Origin: an uncultured Bacteroidota bacterium
GTDB taxonomy: Bacteria > Bacteroidota > Bacteroidia > Flavobacteriales > Flavobacteriaceae
Reading direction: 5' to 3'
Length of the DNA: 55,571 nt
NCBI GenBank assembly: GCA_902606525.1
Contig: CACLGW010000005.1
Coordinates: forward strand, 1-55,571
The position numbers and the translations under genes were made by a program. The notes beneath the pieces were generated by a model, which was given only the letters and a program-made list of their open reading frames with translations, searched no databases and had not been told where the DNA came from. Of the stretch, positions 37,137 to 46,600 are shown in pieces; the first letter of the stretch is position 1, and every line of letters begins with the position of its first letter.

Positions 37137-38156
37137 ATGAGGAAACTAATTCAACTATACATGTTTATTTTTTTCATTTCTTTTACTGGATATGGACAAG
37201 AAGATATGATTATAAGTTATTCTAGGTTTATGCAGAAAGTTAATCCAAGTGCATTTGGTATCAATAATATAAATAAGACAGGTGTTCTCTACAATTCACA
37301 GGGATTAATAAATAATAATCGAATTGAAAGTCAATATTTTTTTGGTGCAATTTCCTTTGATGCAGATAATTTTAGTTTGGGCTTAGATGTATATTCTCTT
37401 ACTATGGATAACACAGGTCTTGTGAATACAAAACCAAGATTAAGCTATATTTATAAAATTCAATTTGATAATGAAGTTTATTTTCTACCTTCCATAACCC
37501 TTGGATTAGGAAGTTCAAAACTTGACACAGGAAAACTCATTTTTGAAGATCAGATTTCTTTAGTTTCAGGGTATTTACAAACAGAATCGCAAGATCCAAT
37601 TGTTGATCAAATCGCAAATTCAAATTATTTGGATCTAGGAGCCTCATTTATAGTTCATTCTTCAAACTATCTTTTTGGTGCGAGTATCCAACATTTAAAT
37701 CAACCAAACATTTCTTATAATATAGAGGATACCGACTACACTCTACCAATTAGATTTTCTGCCCAAGGAGCTTATGAATTTGATATAAATCCATATGATA
37801 GGTCAATAATGCCCAGATATTCTACTATTTATACATTTATGAATGTGTCAAAAATGGGAGATAATTATGATATTTTTCTTTCACAGGAAGCACAACTTGG
37901 TTCTTTTTCAATTGGTTTGAATCAGCAATTTAGAAAAACTAGCAATTTTGGTTTTACTAATATTGGCCTATCTGTTGCACTTGCTTATGAAAATTTTGAA
38001 TTTGGTACTCTTTATAATTTCCCTTTTAGAAATGCGACAAATACATCTGTATACTCCCCAAGTACCATTGAACTTTTTTTAACATTTGATTTTAGTCCTT
38101 ATTTGAGAAATAAAAGAGGAGACTATACAAGGCTAAGTATTGATAATTATTATTAA
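37137..38156 (+). CDS. Type IX secretion system PorP/SprF-family outer-membrane protein
   Basis: A 339-residue protein with a signal peptide (residues 1-20, ending FTGYGQ). It opens with the family text EDMIISYSRFMQKVNPSAFGIN, followed by alternating amphipathic strands ending in an aromatic-rich beta barrel C-terminus. PorP/SprF proteins partner with particular T9SS substrates carrying type B C-terminal domains; SprF is needed for SprB secretion in F. johnsoniae. The ATG directly follows the giant gene's TAG with no spacer, so translation is likely coupled. The next gene starts right after its TAA. Confidence 0.92.
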   Translation: MRKLIQLYMFIFFISFTGYGQEDMIISYSRFMQKVNPSAFGINNINKTGVLYNSQGLINNNRIESQYFFGAISFDADNFSLGLDVYSLTMDNTGLVNTKPRLSYIYKIQFDNEVYFLPSITLGLGSSKLDTGKLIFEDQISLVSGYLQTESQDPIVDQIANSNYLDLGASFIVHSSNYLFGASIQHLNQPNISYNIEDTDYTLPIRFSAQGAYEFDINPYDRSIMPRYSTIYTFMNVSKMGDNYDIFLSQEAQLGSFSIGLNQQFRKTSNFGFTNIGLSVALAYENFEFGTLYNFPFRNATNTSVYSPSTIELFLTFDFSPYLRNKRGDYTRLSIDNYY

Positions 38157-39350
38157 ATGAATCTCAGAATCAGATCATACAATTCTTTTTTTTGTGGATT
38201 AATATCTTTGTTCCTATTTATAAAATGCTCTCCCGATTCCTCTTCAGTAGAATATTTTAGGTCTGAAAGAAATGGAGATTTCAAAGCCAGAATTGTTGTC
38301 GATTCAACTATGATCTATAGAAATAATCGAAATAATGGTCAATTAAGTGTTGATATTAAGTATAAAGCAGTACTCTTAGATTCTGATATTGATTCTATAG
38401 AATGGTTATTTCCAGACGGAAATCCAGAAAATGCAAAAGAAACCTTGAGTGCATCTATAAATTATTCTAACTATGGTACTTTCAACTCTAAACTGATACT
38501 TACAAAAGTAGATACAGTAAACCTGAATAATATTTACTCTTATAAAGATACTATTGAAATATCTAACCCTATTAGAATTGCTTATAAGGAAACCAATTGG
38601 AGTACATTTATTACTACTGACGATCCTAATTGGTTAGTACTCCCAAATAACCAAAACGTAATAATTCGAGAAAATCAAATTTTTGAAGACTCAGATCCTT
38701 TTGAAGCTTATGCATCCTTCAAAGGGTTCAATAATAAAAAATTAAAATTTTCAATTGATTATAAGCTTACTTATAAAAATCCATTAAACGATAATATTAC
38801 TCAAAACCCAAAAATAGATATCCTAGTAGATGACCTTAAAGCTTTTGGTGTTTCTGGGGTGTCAAATGATAAATATTTCACTCAAGAATTTTTCGTAGAC
38901 AATCTAAATGATTTTGATTTTAAAATAAAAAAATATCCTTCAATAACTTCATCGAACTGGCAACTATCACTTACTGCGTCAAGCACAACATTGACTGATA
39001 TTGATATAGCATTATATGATCTTCTAAACCAAAATAAAATAATAGGGTATTTAAACCTTGAACAAACATCAACTTCTACCGAAACTACTTCTTATCAAGC
39101 CCTTTTAAATACCACTATTAATGGAACTATATATAATTTTGGTATTAAAAATCAGAGTATAGTGCTAGACGGAGATCCCATAACAATAAAACCTGGAAGT
39201 AATTACAAAATTATTTTTAATACCGAGGATAGTTTACCAAAGTCTTTTGAGATTTTAAATGAAAATTTTACCACAATACCTGTAAACCTTGAAAATAACG
39301 AATATTTCATAGACGCTACGTTTAAAAAACTATTTATAAGTCTAGAGTAG
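38157..39350 (+). CDS. Putative lipoprotein with PKD-like domain, T9SS-operon partner
   Basis: A 397-residue protein. The N-terminus has a basic start, a hydrophobic core (FFCGLISLFLFIK) and CSPDSSS, which suggests a lipoprotein with Cys at about residue 25. Residues about 75-120 resemble a PKD repeat (IEWLFPDGNPENA, then YSNYGTFNSKLIL). The remaining 270 residues have beta-strand character but no family I can name. The ATG directly follows the stop of the PorP/SprF gene, so the three genes 22155-39350 form one operon. It may be an accessory of the giant protein at the cell surface. Confidence 0.75.
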   Translation: MNLRIRSYNSFFCGLISLFLFIKCSPDSSSVEYFRSERNGDFKARIVVDSTMIYRNNRNNGQLSVDIKYKAVLLDSDIDSIEWLFPDGNPENAKETLSASINYSNYGTFNSKLILTKVDTVNLNNIYSYKDTIEISNPIRIAYKETNWSTFITTDDPNWLVLPNNQNVIIRENQIFEDSDPFEAYASFKGFNNKKLKFSIDYKLTYKNPLNDNITQNPKIDILVDDLKAFGVSGVSNDKYFTQEFFVDNLNDFDFKIKKYPSITSSNWQLSLTASSTTLTDIDIALYDLLNQNKIIGYLNLEQTSTSTETTSYQALLNTTINGTIYNFGIKNQSIVLDGDPITIKPGSNYKIIFNTEDSLPKSFEILNENFTTIPVNLENNEYFIDATFKKLFISLE

Positions 39351-39396
39351 TAGTGATAAATTTTTACATTACAGTTATTACAGAATTATATTTTAA

Positions 39397-40452
39397 CTAA
39401 ATAAAATAAGAATTTTCCTTAATGAATCGATCTGCAATTTTAGTTCTAAGTGCAAAGTAGTTTGGAGATTTTATATAATCACCATGTTTCTCAACAGCAC
39501 TAATTAGTTGGTCACGTTCTATTTTATTATCTTCTGTTAAATGAAAAATTATTTCTTTAGCTTTTCTAGTCATTAGGTTTTGTGCTTCAAAAACATAATT
39601 TTGAACCATTTCAATTTGAGTTTCTTGGTTTTTGGCTCCTTCACGATTATAATTTTTAATTGTTCTTAAAATAGCTGATTCACAAAAATAAATCTCTATT
39701 AAGATATCAGATAAAGCTAGGAGAACCTGTTGTTCTTTTTCTAAATTATTACCATACTTTTGAATCACATTTCCAGCAATCATAAGGAACAAATACTTGA
39801 AGTTTTCAATCAATTGATTTTCTTGAAAAAGAGGACTCTCTTGAATTTCTTTCTTTCTTTCAGATCCCATGAGCATCGTTGCTTTCATAACTGCAGGCAT
39901 AAGATCCAAATCTCCTTTAATTCCTTTTTTTAGAATAAGTCCTATAGAAAGCATTCGATTAATCTCATTTGTCCCCTCATATATTCTACCAATTCTTGAA
40001 TCTCTCCATGCAGATTCCATAGGGGTGTCTGCAGAAAATCCCATGCCCCCAAGAATTTGAATTCCATGATCAGCACAATTCTGCATATCCTCAGACGCAC
40101 CAACTTTTATTAATGAACATTCTATTGCAAAATCTTCTACTCCTTTGAGCTCTGCTTCTTGACGATTTAATCCATTATCAATATGGTATTTAATTCTACT
40201 TTCAATATCATATGCAGCTCGGTAACATGCGGACTCTCCAACATAACATGATGACGCCATTTGAGCTATTTTTTCTTTTATTGCTCCAAATGAAGCTATT
40301 GGTTTTTTAAACTGTACTCGTTCTTTTGCATATTGTATAGACTTTGATGTTACTCTCCTTTGTGCCTCTAGACAGGCAACACCTAACTTTATTCTACCAA
40401 CATTTAACGCATTCATAGCAATTTTAAATCCCCCATTACGTTCACCTAACAT
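39397..40452 (-). CDS. Acyl-CoA dehydrogenase, C-terminal fragment (frameshifted gene)
   Basis: This 351-residue fragment holds the C-terminal part of an acyl-CoA dehydrogenase: MLGERNGGFKIAMNALNVGRIKLGVACLEAQRR, the ECSLIKVGASEDM region, QILGGMGFSADTPMESAWRDSRIGRIYEGTNEINRML, then an extra helical domain of about 170 residues typical of the roughly 600-residue Bacteroidetes enzymes. The ATG at 40452 is internal to the ancestral gene. The upstream codons (KTKVPIEN) read in this frame up to a run of seven As at 40480-40486. Removing one base there joins it to the N-terminal fragment. Confidence 0.9.
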   Translation of the reverse strand: MLGERNGGFKIAMNALNVGRIKLGVACLEAQRRVTSKSIQYAKERVQFKKPIASFGAIKEKIAQMASSCYVGESACYRAAYDIESRIKYHIDNGLNRQEAELKGVEDFAIECSLIKVGASEDMQNCADHGIQILGGMGFSADTPMESAWRDSRIGRIYEGTNEINRMLSIGLILKKGIKGDLDLMPAVMKATMLMGSERKKEIQESPLFQENQLIENFKYLFLMIAGNVIQKYGNNLEKEQQVLLALSDILIEIYFCESAILRTIKNYNREGAKNQETQIEMVQNYVFEAQNLMTRKAKEIIFHLTEDNKIERDQLISAVEKHGDYIKSPNYFALRTKIADRFIKENSYFI

Positions 40453-40477
40453 ATTTTCTATTGGAACTTTAGTTTTG

Positions 40478-41200
40478 TTAAAAAAAGACTTGACGAGTTG
40501 AAGATGCGTGAATACCCAATTTATTCTCTTCTTCCCCGAGTTCTATTCCATTGCTATTTTCTTTTGGTACAATAAATCCTGTAATATTTTTATCATTACC
40601 AATCCGAGCAAAAACAATAAATAGACTTGCAAATCCAGCGTTTGAGATCCACATCTTTTGTCCAGTGATTTCATAATATTTTCCGTCTTCAGTTAAGACT
40701 GCCTTAGTTTTTCCTGAATTTGCGTCTGATCCAGCACCTGGCTCAGTCAGGCAATAAGATGCAAACCATTCCCCAGAGGCTAGTTTTGGGAGATACTCTT
40801 TTTTTTGAGTCTCAGTACCATAAAGCAGTATAGGTAATATTCCTATTCCAGTATGAGCTCCAAAAGCAGTAGATATTGATCCAGAAGCTCCAGATATATA
40901 ATCACAAACAAGCATGGTTGAAACAAAACCCATGCCCATTCCACCGTAATTCTCAGGGACAGGTATACTTAAAAAACCTAATTCACCAGCTTTTTTCATT
41001 AATGATTCTGTAAAAGCATAATCCTTTTTTTCAAATCTTACCTTATTTGGCCAAACTTCTCTGTCTATAAATTCTACAACTGATTCTTTAATCATTGTTT
41101 GTTCTTCACTGAAATCTTCAGGAGTAAAAACTTGATTTGAATCAGTTTTAGATATTATAAAGGCCCCGCCATTAATTTCTTTTGTTGCTATTTTATCCAT
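40478..41200 (-). CDS. Acyl-CoA dehydrogenase, N-terminal fragment (frameshifted gene)
   Basis: A 240-residue fragment with the N-terminal and middle domains: FTPEDFSEEQTMIKESVVEFIDREVWPN, VPENYGGMGMGFV, and the FAD-contacting SYCLTEPGAGSDANSGKT and KMWISNAGFASLFIVFAR. It ends in STRQVFF and a premature TAA. With one A fewer at 40480-40486, the frame reads on as NKTKVPIENMLGER into the downstream fragment. Together they give about 600 residues, the normal size. The enzyme oxidises acyl-CoA in fatty-acid degradation. It follows marR by 2 nt. Confidence 0.9.
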   Translation of the reverse strand: MDKIATKEINGGAFIISKTDSNQVFTPEDFSEEQTMIKESVVEFIDREVWPNKVRFEKKDYAFTESLMKKAGELGFLSIPVPENYGGMGMGFVSTMLVCDYISGASGSISTAFGAHTGIGILPILLYGTETQKKEYLPKLASGEWFASYCLTEPGAGSDANSGKTKAVLTEDGKYYEITGQKMWISNAGFASLFIVFARIGNDKNITGFIVPKENSNGIELGEEENKLGIHASSTRQVFF

Positions 41201-41202
41201 CT

Positions 41203-41652
41203 TTATATAGTTTTTAGTGCTGGTGTAAAATGCTCAAAAATTTGAGCATTCTTTTTAATACAATTCATAACCTCAAAAAAGGTATTTATTTTTTTAGAGT
41301 CTAATGACTTTTCTATCTTTTGATTAAAATTTAGGACAACGGCCTTAGAATCGTCTCTCTTTTCTTTACCGAAGGGTGTTAGATGAATTAAAACACTTCT
41401 TCCGTCATTGGGGTTTTGTGAACGATAAATGAGTTTTCGCTCTTCCATTGTACTTAATAAACGAGATAAACTTGTAGGTTCCATACCCATTTTAGGACCT
41501 AAATTTGTAGATGGGGTTCCTTTTGCATCAATACTTAAAAGCGCAAAACCAGTAGCCATTGTTGAGTCAAATTTATTTGCCTCTTTGTTATACATTTTAC
41601 TCACCATTTGCCATGTAGATCTTAAAATGCTATCAAAAGTTTCTTGTTTCAT
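41203..41652 (-). CDS. MarR-family transcriptional regulator
   Basis: A 149-residue winged helix-turn-helix protein. The recognition region is GTPSTNLGPKMGMEPTSLSRLLSTMEERKLI (residues about 46-76), followed by the wing YRSQNPNDGRSVLIHLTPFGKEK, both typical of MarR. Flanking helices form the dimer interface. It is 2 nt before the acyl-CoA dehydrogenase gene and downstream of the acyl-CoA synthetase gene, so a fatty-acyl-CoA-responsive repressor is likely. A palindromic site at 41670-41697 is placed to block its own promoter. Confidence 0.92.
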   Translation of the reverse strand: MKQETFDSILRSTWQMVSKMYNKEANKFDSTMATGFALLSIDAKGTPSTNLGPKMGMEPTSLSRLLSTMEERKLIYRSQNPNDGRSVLIHLTPFGKEKRDDSKAVVLNFNQKIEKSLDSKKINTFFEVMNCIKKNAQIFEHFTPALKTI

Positions 41653-41657
41653 AAAAT

Positions 41658-41665
41658 CAAATTTA
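41658..41665 (-). promoter_or_regulatory. -7 promoter box of marR
   Basis: On the minus strand TAAATTTG is an exact TAnnTTTG match, ending 5 nt before the marR ATG (41652). The transcript would be leaderless or nearly so. The palindrome at 41670-41697 occupies the spacer and -33 region. Confidence 0.6.
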
Positions 41666-41669
41666 AAAA

Positions 41670-41697
41670 ATATTTGTTATGCACGCATAATAAATAT
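41670..41697. promoter_or_regulatory. Palindromic operator, probable MarR binding site
   Basis: Left arm ATATTTGTTATGC (41670-41682) and right arm GCATAATAAATAT (41685-41697) are inverted repeats with one mismatch in 13 positions and a 2-nt spacer. The site begins 4 nt upstream of the -7 box of marR. MarR proteins bind such palindromes as dimers and often repress their own operons, so this is very likely the autoregulatory operator of marR and the acyl-CoA dehydrogenase gene. Confidence 0.75.
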
Positions 41698-41773
41698 GAA
41701 AAAAAAGCCCTATTAAATAAAATTTTTCAGCTATCGTTAAATTGATTTAAAAGTTTTTAAATCTTCATAGATT

Positions 41774-43540
41774 TTAATTGTATAACCGGTCAATTAAATC
41801 TTTATATTTTTCACTAACTATTTTTCTTTTGAGTTTCATGGTTGGTGTTAAATGACCATCATCAATTGTCCATTCATTTGGAGTTAGTTCTATTTTCTTT
41901 ATTTGCTCCCAGGAGCCAAAGTTTTCATTATGAAAATTCACTTCTTTTTCTATAGCTTTTTTTAAAAGAGGTTCATTTACTACTTGTGAAAGTGAACTAC
42001 AGGTAATACTATTAACTTCTAGAAAATTAATAGCATGATCTAAATTAGGTTGAATTAAAGCTGCTGGCATTTTTTTGCCTGCACCAACAACCATTATCTG
42101 TTCAATAAATAATGATTGTTTCATTTGATTCTCAATTACTGCAGGTGAAATGTATTTACCTCCGGATGTTTTAAACATTTCTTTCTTTCTATCTGTAATT
42201 TTTAAAAATCCTTCTTCATCAAGCTCTCCAATATCACCTGTATGAAAATAATCTCCTGTCATAACTTCCTGAGTCATTTTTTCTTCCTTGTAATATCCCA
42301 TCATAATGTTAGGACCTTTACAAAGAATTTCCCCATCTTCGGCAATTTTAACCTCAACACCACTGATAACTTTTCCAACAGTACCCATTTTGAGATTTTT
42401 ATTTTTTAGAGATCCAACCGTAATTATTGGAGAGGTTTCTGTAAGACCATATCCTTCAACAGTAGTCATTTCAGCCGCAGAAAAAACTTTTGCGAGTCTT
42501 GATTGAAGAGGGGCACTACCTGATACTATAATTTCTAAATTTCCACCTAATGCTTCCTTCCATTTTGACAAAATAAGTTTTCTAGCAATTTTTAATTTTA
42601 GCTCATACAAAAACCCATTTTTCCCATAGGGTTCATATTGAAGACCAATATTTACTGCCCAATAAAAAAGTATTTTCTTGATGCCAGAAAGTTCTTCCCC
42701 ACGAGCATAAATTTTGTCATATACTTTTTCAAGTAAACGTGGAACTGCAGTCATTCCATTGGGCTTGACTTCTTTTAAATTATCAGCTATTGTTTCCAAA
42801 GATTCGGCAAAATATATTGATATACTATTGAAAGTATAGATATAGAGAATTACACGCTCAAAAATGTGACATATTGGTAAAAAACTTAGTGCTTTTGATT
42901 CTCCTGTGACTAAAGGGAGTCTGTCTGATCCAGAAATTGCATTTTTTACAATATTGTTATGGCTTAACATAACACCTTTGGGAATACCAGTAGTGCCTGA
43001 CGTATAAATTATTGTTGCTAAATCTTTAGGATCAACGGATTCCCGCATAATACTAATTATATCATCGTTATCTAAATTTGATCCTAAATCAAGTAGTTTA
43101 GTCCAGTGGCTACAATTTTGAATTTTATCAAATGAATATATTTTTTTTAACGATTTGACATTCTTTTGAATGGATTTGACCTTATCAAAAACATTTTGAT
43201 CGGATACAAAACAATAAATACTTTCTGAGTGATTTAAAATGTATTCGTAGTCTTTAGAAGAGATTGTTGGATATAGTGGGACACTTACTGCACCCAGAGA
43301 AAGAATTCCAACATCCATTATGCACCATTCTGTTCTATTGTTAGTACATATCATAGCTATTTTATCACCAGCTTTTACACCCATACTCGCTAGTGCTTTA
43401 CTAACAGCTCTTGATTGATCAAGGAATCCTTCAGTAGATAAACTTTGCCACTTTCCATCGTATTTTGTATTGAAAGCTTTTTCTAAAGGGAAATTTTTGT
43501 GTTGATATTCTATAAATTCAAATAATCTTGTTGGTTCCAT
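41774..43540 (-). CDS. Long-chain fatty acid--CoA ligase (AMP-forming)
   Basis: A 588-residue ANL-superfamily enzyme. The P-loop-like motif is IIYTSGTTGIPKGVMLSHNN (residues about 175-194), followed by SFLPICHIFER, the YGLTETSPIITVG core and DYFHTGDIGELDEEGFLKITDRKKE. The catalytic lysine region near the end is LTPTMKLKRK. It activates long-chain fatty acids with ATP and CoA. Placement upstream of marR and the acyl-CoA dehydrogenase gene supports a fatty-acid uptake and degradation role. A degenerate match to the marR operator overlaps its upstream edge (43541-43562). Confidence 0.94.
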   Translation of the reverse strand: MEPTRLFEFIEYQHKNFPLEKAFNTKYDGKWQSLSTEGFLDQSRAVSKALASMGVKAGDKIAMICTNNRTEWCIMDVGILSLGAVSVPLYPTISSKDYEYILNHSESIYCFVSDQNVFDKVKSIQKNVKSLKKIYSFDKIQNCSHWTKLLDLGSNLDNDDIISIMRESVDPKDLATIIYTSGTTGIPKGVMLSHNNIVKNAISGSDRLPLVTGESKALSFLPICHIFERVILYIYTFNSISIYFAESLETIADNLKEVKPNGMTAVPRLLEKVYDKIYARGEELSGIKKILFYWAVNIGLQYEPYGKNGFLYELKLKIARKLILSKWKEALGGNLEIIVSGSAPLQSRLAKVFSAAEMTTVEGYGLTETSPIITVGSLKNKNLKMGTVGKVISGVEVKIAEDGEILCKGPNIMMGYYKEEKMTQEVMTGDYFHTGDIGELDEEGFLKITDRKKEMFKTSGGKYISPAVIENQMKQSLFIEQIMVVGAGKKMPAALIQPNLDHAINFLEVNSITCSSLSQVVNEPLLKKAIEKEVNFHNENFGSWEQIKKIELTPNEWTIDDGHLTPTMKLKRKIVSEKYKDLIDRLYN

Positions 43541-43602
43541 ATGTTTGTTTTACTGCAAAATAGGAAATATTTTAAAGCAAAAGAAGAAGTAACAAATCAA
43601 GC

Positions 43603-46600
43603 CTAATTTATAAGCCACTTATGTGCGTTCTCAAAGACCATTACCCAAGGACTTACTTCATCAGAACGGTTTTTGGCGTAGTATGGCCAATTCCACGGGA
43701 ATATAGTTCTTTCTAAATGAGGCATCATTACAAGATGCCTGCCATCTTCACTAGATAACATTGCTGCATTATAGTCTGAACCATTTGGGTTTGAAGGATA
43801 TTGATTGTAAAGATATTTCGCAGGGATTTGATAGCTACTTTCCTCATACGGAAAAGAGAATTTTCCTTCTCCATGTGCGGCCCAAATACCCAAAGTACTC
43901 CCTTCAAGACCACTTAAAATAATTGACTTGCTTTTTTCTATTGTCACAGCAGTAAATATACATTCAAATTTTCCAGAATCATTATTTAACATTTTAGGGC
44001 GTTGTTTGTGATTTGGTGTAATTAATCCTAATTCAATAAACAATTGACAGCCATTACAAACACCTAGCGATAAAGTATCTGGTCTTTTAAAGAAATTTTC
44101 AATTGCAAATTTTGCTTTTTGATTGAACTTAAAAGCACCTGCCCATCCCTTTGCTGAGCCTAAAACATCTGAATTTGAGAAACCTCCGACTGCTACTAAA
44201 AGACTTATATCTTCGAGTGTTTCTCTTCCTTCAATCAAATCGGTCATATGTACATCACGTACTTCAAAACCGCTCAAATCCATCATGTAAGCCATTTCGC
44301 GTTCTGAGTTGCTTCCCTTTTCACGAATTACAGCTGCTTTTATGATTTTTTCTTTAGGGGCAGGTTTTTTTCCATCAAATTCAATAGGGAAATTAAATTT
44401 AAGAGGTTGTTTTGTAACATTTTCAGCTCGAATAGCAGCCAAATCAATTTTTGTTTGCTTTGACTCAAGTTTAGTAGATGTTGCCATCCACGTCTTCCGC
44501 ATTAGTGGTATTGATAAATGAATTTCACCAATAGTTAAAATATTTTGTTTAGTAGTTTTACCAATCTTGACTGCTTTAATTCCCATCTTATCAAAAGAAG
44601 TAGTGAGATTTTCAGTTGATTGAAGAATAACACCTACTTTCTCCGAAAAAAGAATTTTTACTAAATCATCCTCATTTAAACCACTAAAGTCAATTTCTAT
44701 ACCTAATGAAGTAGAGGGGAAGCAAAGTTCTAGTAGGGATGTGATCAAACCTCCTGATCCAATGTCATGGCCTGCATTAATTTTTCCATTTAAGATATGA
44801 TCTTGAACTGAATTAAATGCTTTTTTAAAATAAGCGGCGTTTTGGACAAATGGAGTATCCTTACCAATACAATTTTGACTTTGAGCAAAAGAAGAGCCAC
44901 CTAAATAAAACTGGTCTTGTGCAAAATCAATATAGTATATATCTCCTCCATTTAATGTAGCTACAGGGGTAATAATATTGCAGATATCTTTACATTGACC
45001 TGACGCAGAAATAATAACAGTACCTGGAGCTAATACATCTCCGTCAGAATATTTTTGTTTCATAGAAAGGGAATCCTTTCCTGTGGGAATATTAATACCT
45101 AATGAAATAGCAAAATTAGAACATTCCTGAACAGCTTCATATAAACGAGCATCTTCTCCTGGATTATTGCATGGCCACATCCAGTTTGCTGAAAGCGAAA
45201 TGCTTTTAAGCCCTTCTTCAAGTGGAGCAAAAACAATATTAGTTAATGCTTCAGCTATTGCCGTATTACTTCCTTTTTTAGCACTAATTAGTGCACTGAC
45301 AGGAGCATGTCCAATTGAAGTAGCAATTCCTTTTTGTCCTCTATAATCTAAAGCAATTACTCCACAATTACTTAAAGGTAATTGAAGCTCACCTACACAT
45401 TGTTGTTGAGCTACACGACCAGTTACGCAACGATCAACTTTGTTGGTTAACCAATCTTTGCTTGCAACTGCCTCTATCTGAAGAACTTTCTTAATATAAT
45501 GCTTAATTTCTTTTTGAGAATATGATAATTCATCATATTTATGATTTAATGAAGTATCTTCCATAATGGTTTTTGGGGAGCTACCAAAGAGCGCTGAGAG
45601 TTTTAAATCAATAGATTTTTGATTAGTTTCTCTAGAATAAAAAGAAAAATTGTGATCATTAGTAACCTCGCCAACTATATAAAAGGGAGCACGCTCGCGT
45701 TGAGCAATTCTTTTTAAATGACCTGCGTCTTTAGGAGAAAGAATAAGCCCCATACGTTCTTGTGATTCATTCCCAATTATTTCTTTAGCAGAAAGAGAAG
45801 AATCTCCTAAAGGAAGTCTATCAATATTTATGGCACCTCCAATATCTTCAACTAATTCTGATAAACAATTTAGATGACCTCCAGCTCCGTGATCATGGAT
45901 TGATACAATAGGATTTCTCTTACTTTCAACCAATCCGCGAATAGTGTTTGCAACTCGTTTTTGCATTTCAGGATTGGAACGCTGAATAGCATTAAGTTCG
46001 ATTCTACTTCCAAAAACACCAGTATTAGCTGAAGAAACAGCAGCTCCACCCATACCAATTCGGTAATTATCTCCACCAAGAATAATAATTTTATCTCCTT
46101 TTTTAGGAAGACCTTTTTGAGCTTGCTCTTTTTTCCCATAACCTATTCCTCCTGCAAGCATAATAACTTTATCAAAACCTAGACGTCTGCCATTTTCCTT
46201 ATGTTCAAAAGTAAGTAGAGAACCTGCGATTAGGGGCTGACCAAATTTATTTCCAAAATCTGATGCTCCGTTTGATGCTTTAATTAAAATATCAATTGGA
46301 GTTTGATAAAGCCATTTTCGTTCTTTAAAGGAAGTCTTTCTCCAATCATCTTGGATTCGTGAGTATGGAGTCATGTAAACCGCAGTTCCAGCAAGGGGAA
46401 TAGATCCTTTTCCACCAGCTAAACGATCACGAATCTCTCCTCCTGATCCCGTTGCTGCTCCATTAAAAGGCTCAACAGTTGTTGGAAAGTTATGAGTTTC
46501 TGCTTTTAATGAAATTACACTATCAATAGTTTTTTTCATAAAACTACTCGGGAATTCAGCAGATTGTGGTGCAAATTGTTCAATAATTGGGCCCTCTATA

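Noticed and set aside
39397-41200. Two separate acyl-CoA dehydrogenase genes
   Set aside because: The two ORFs hold complementary halves of one protein and join exactly when one base of a seven-A run is removed, so they are one frameshifted gene.
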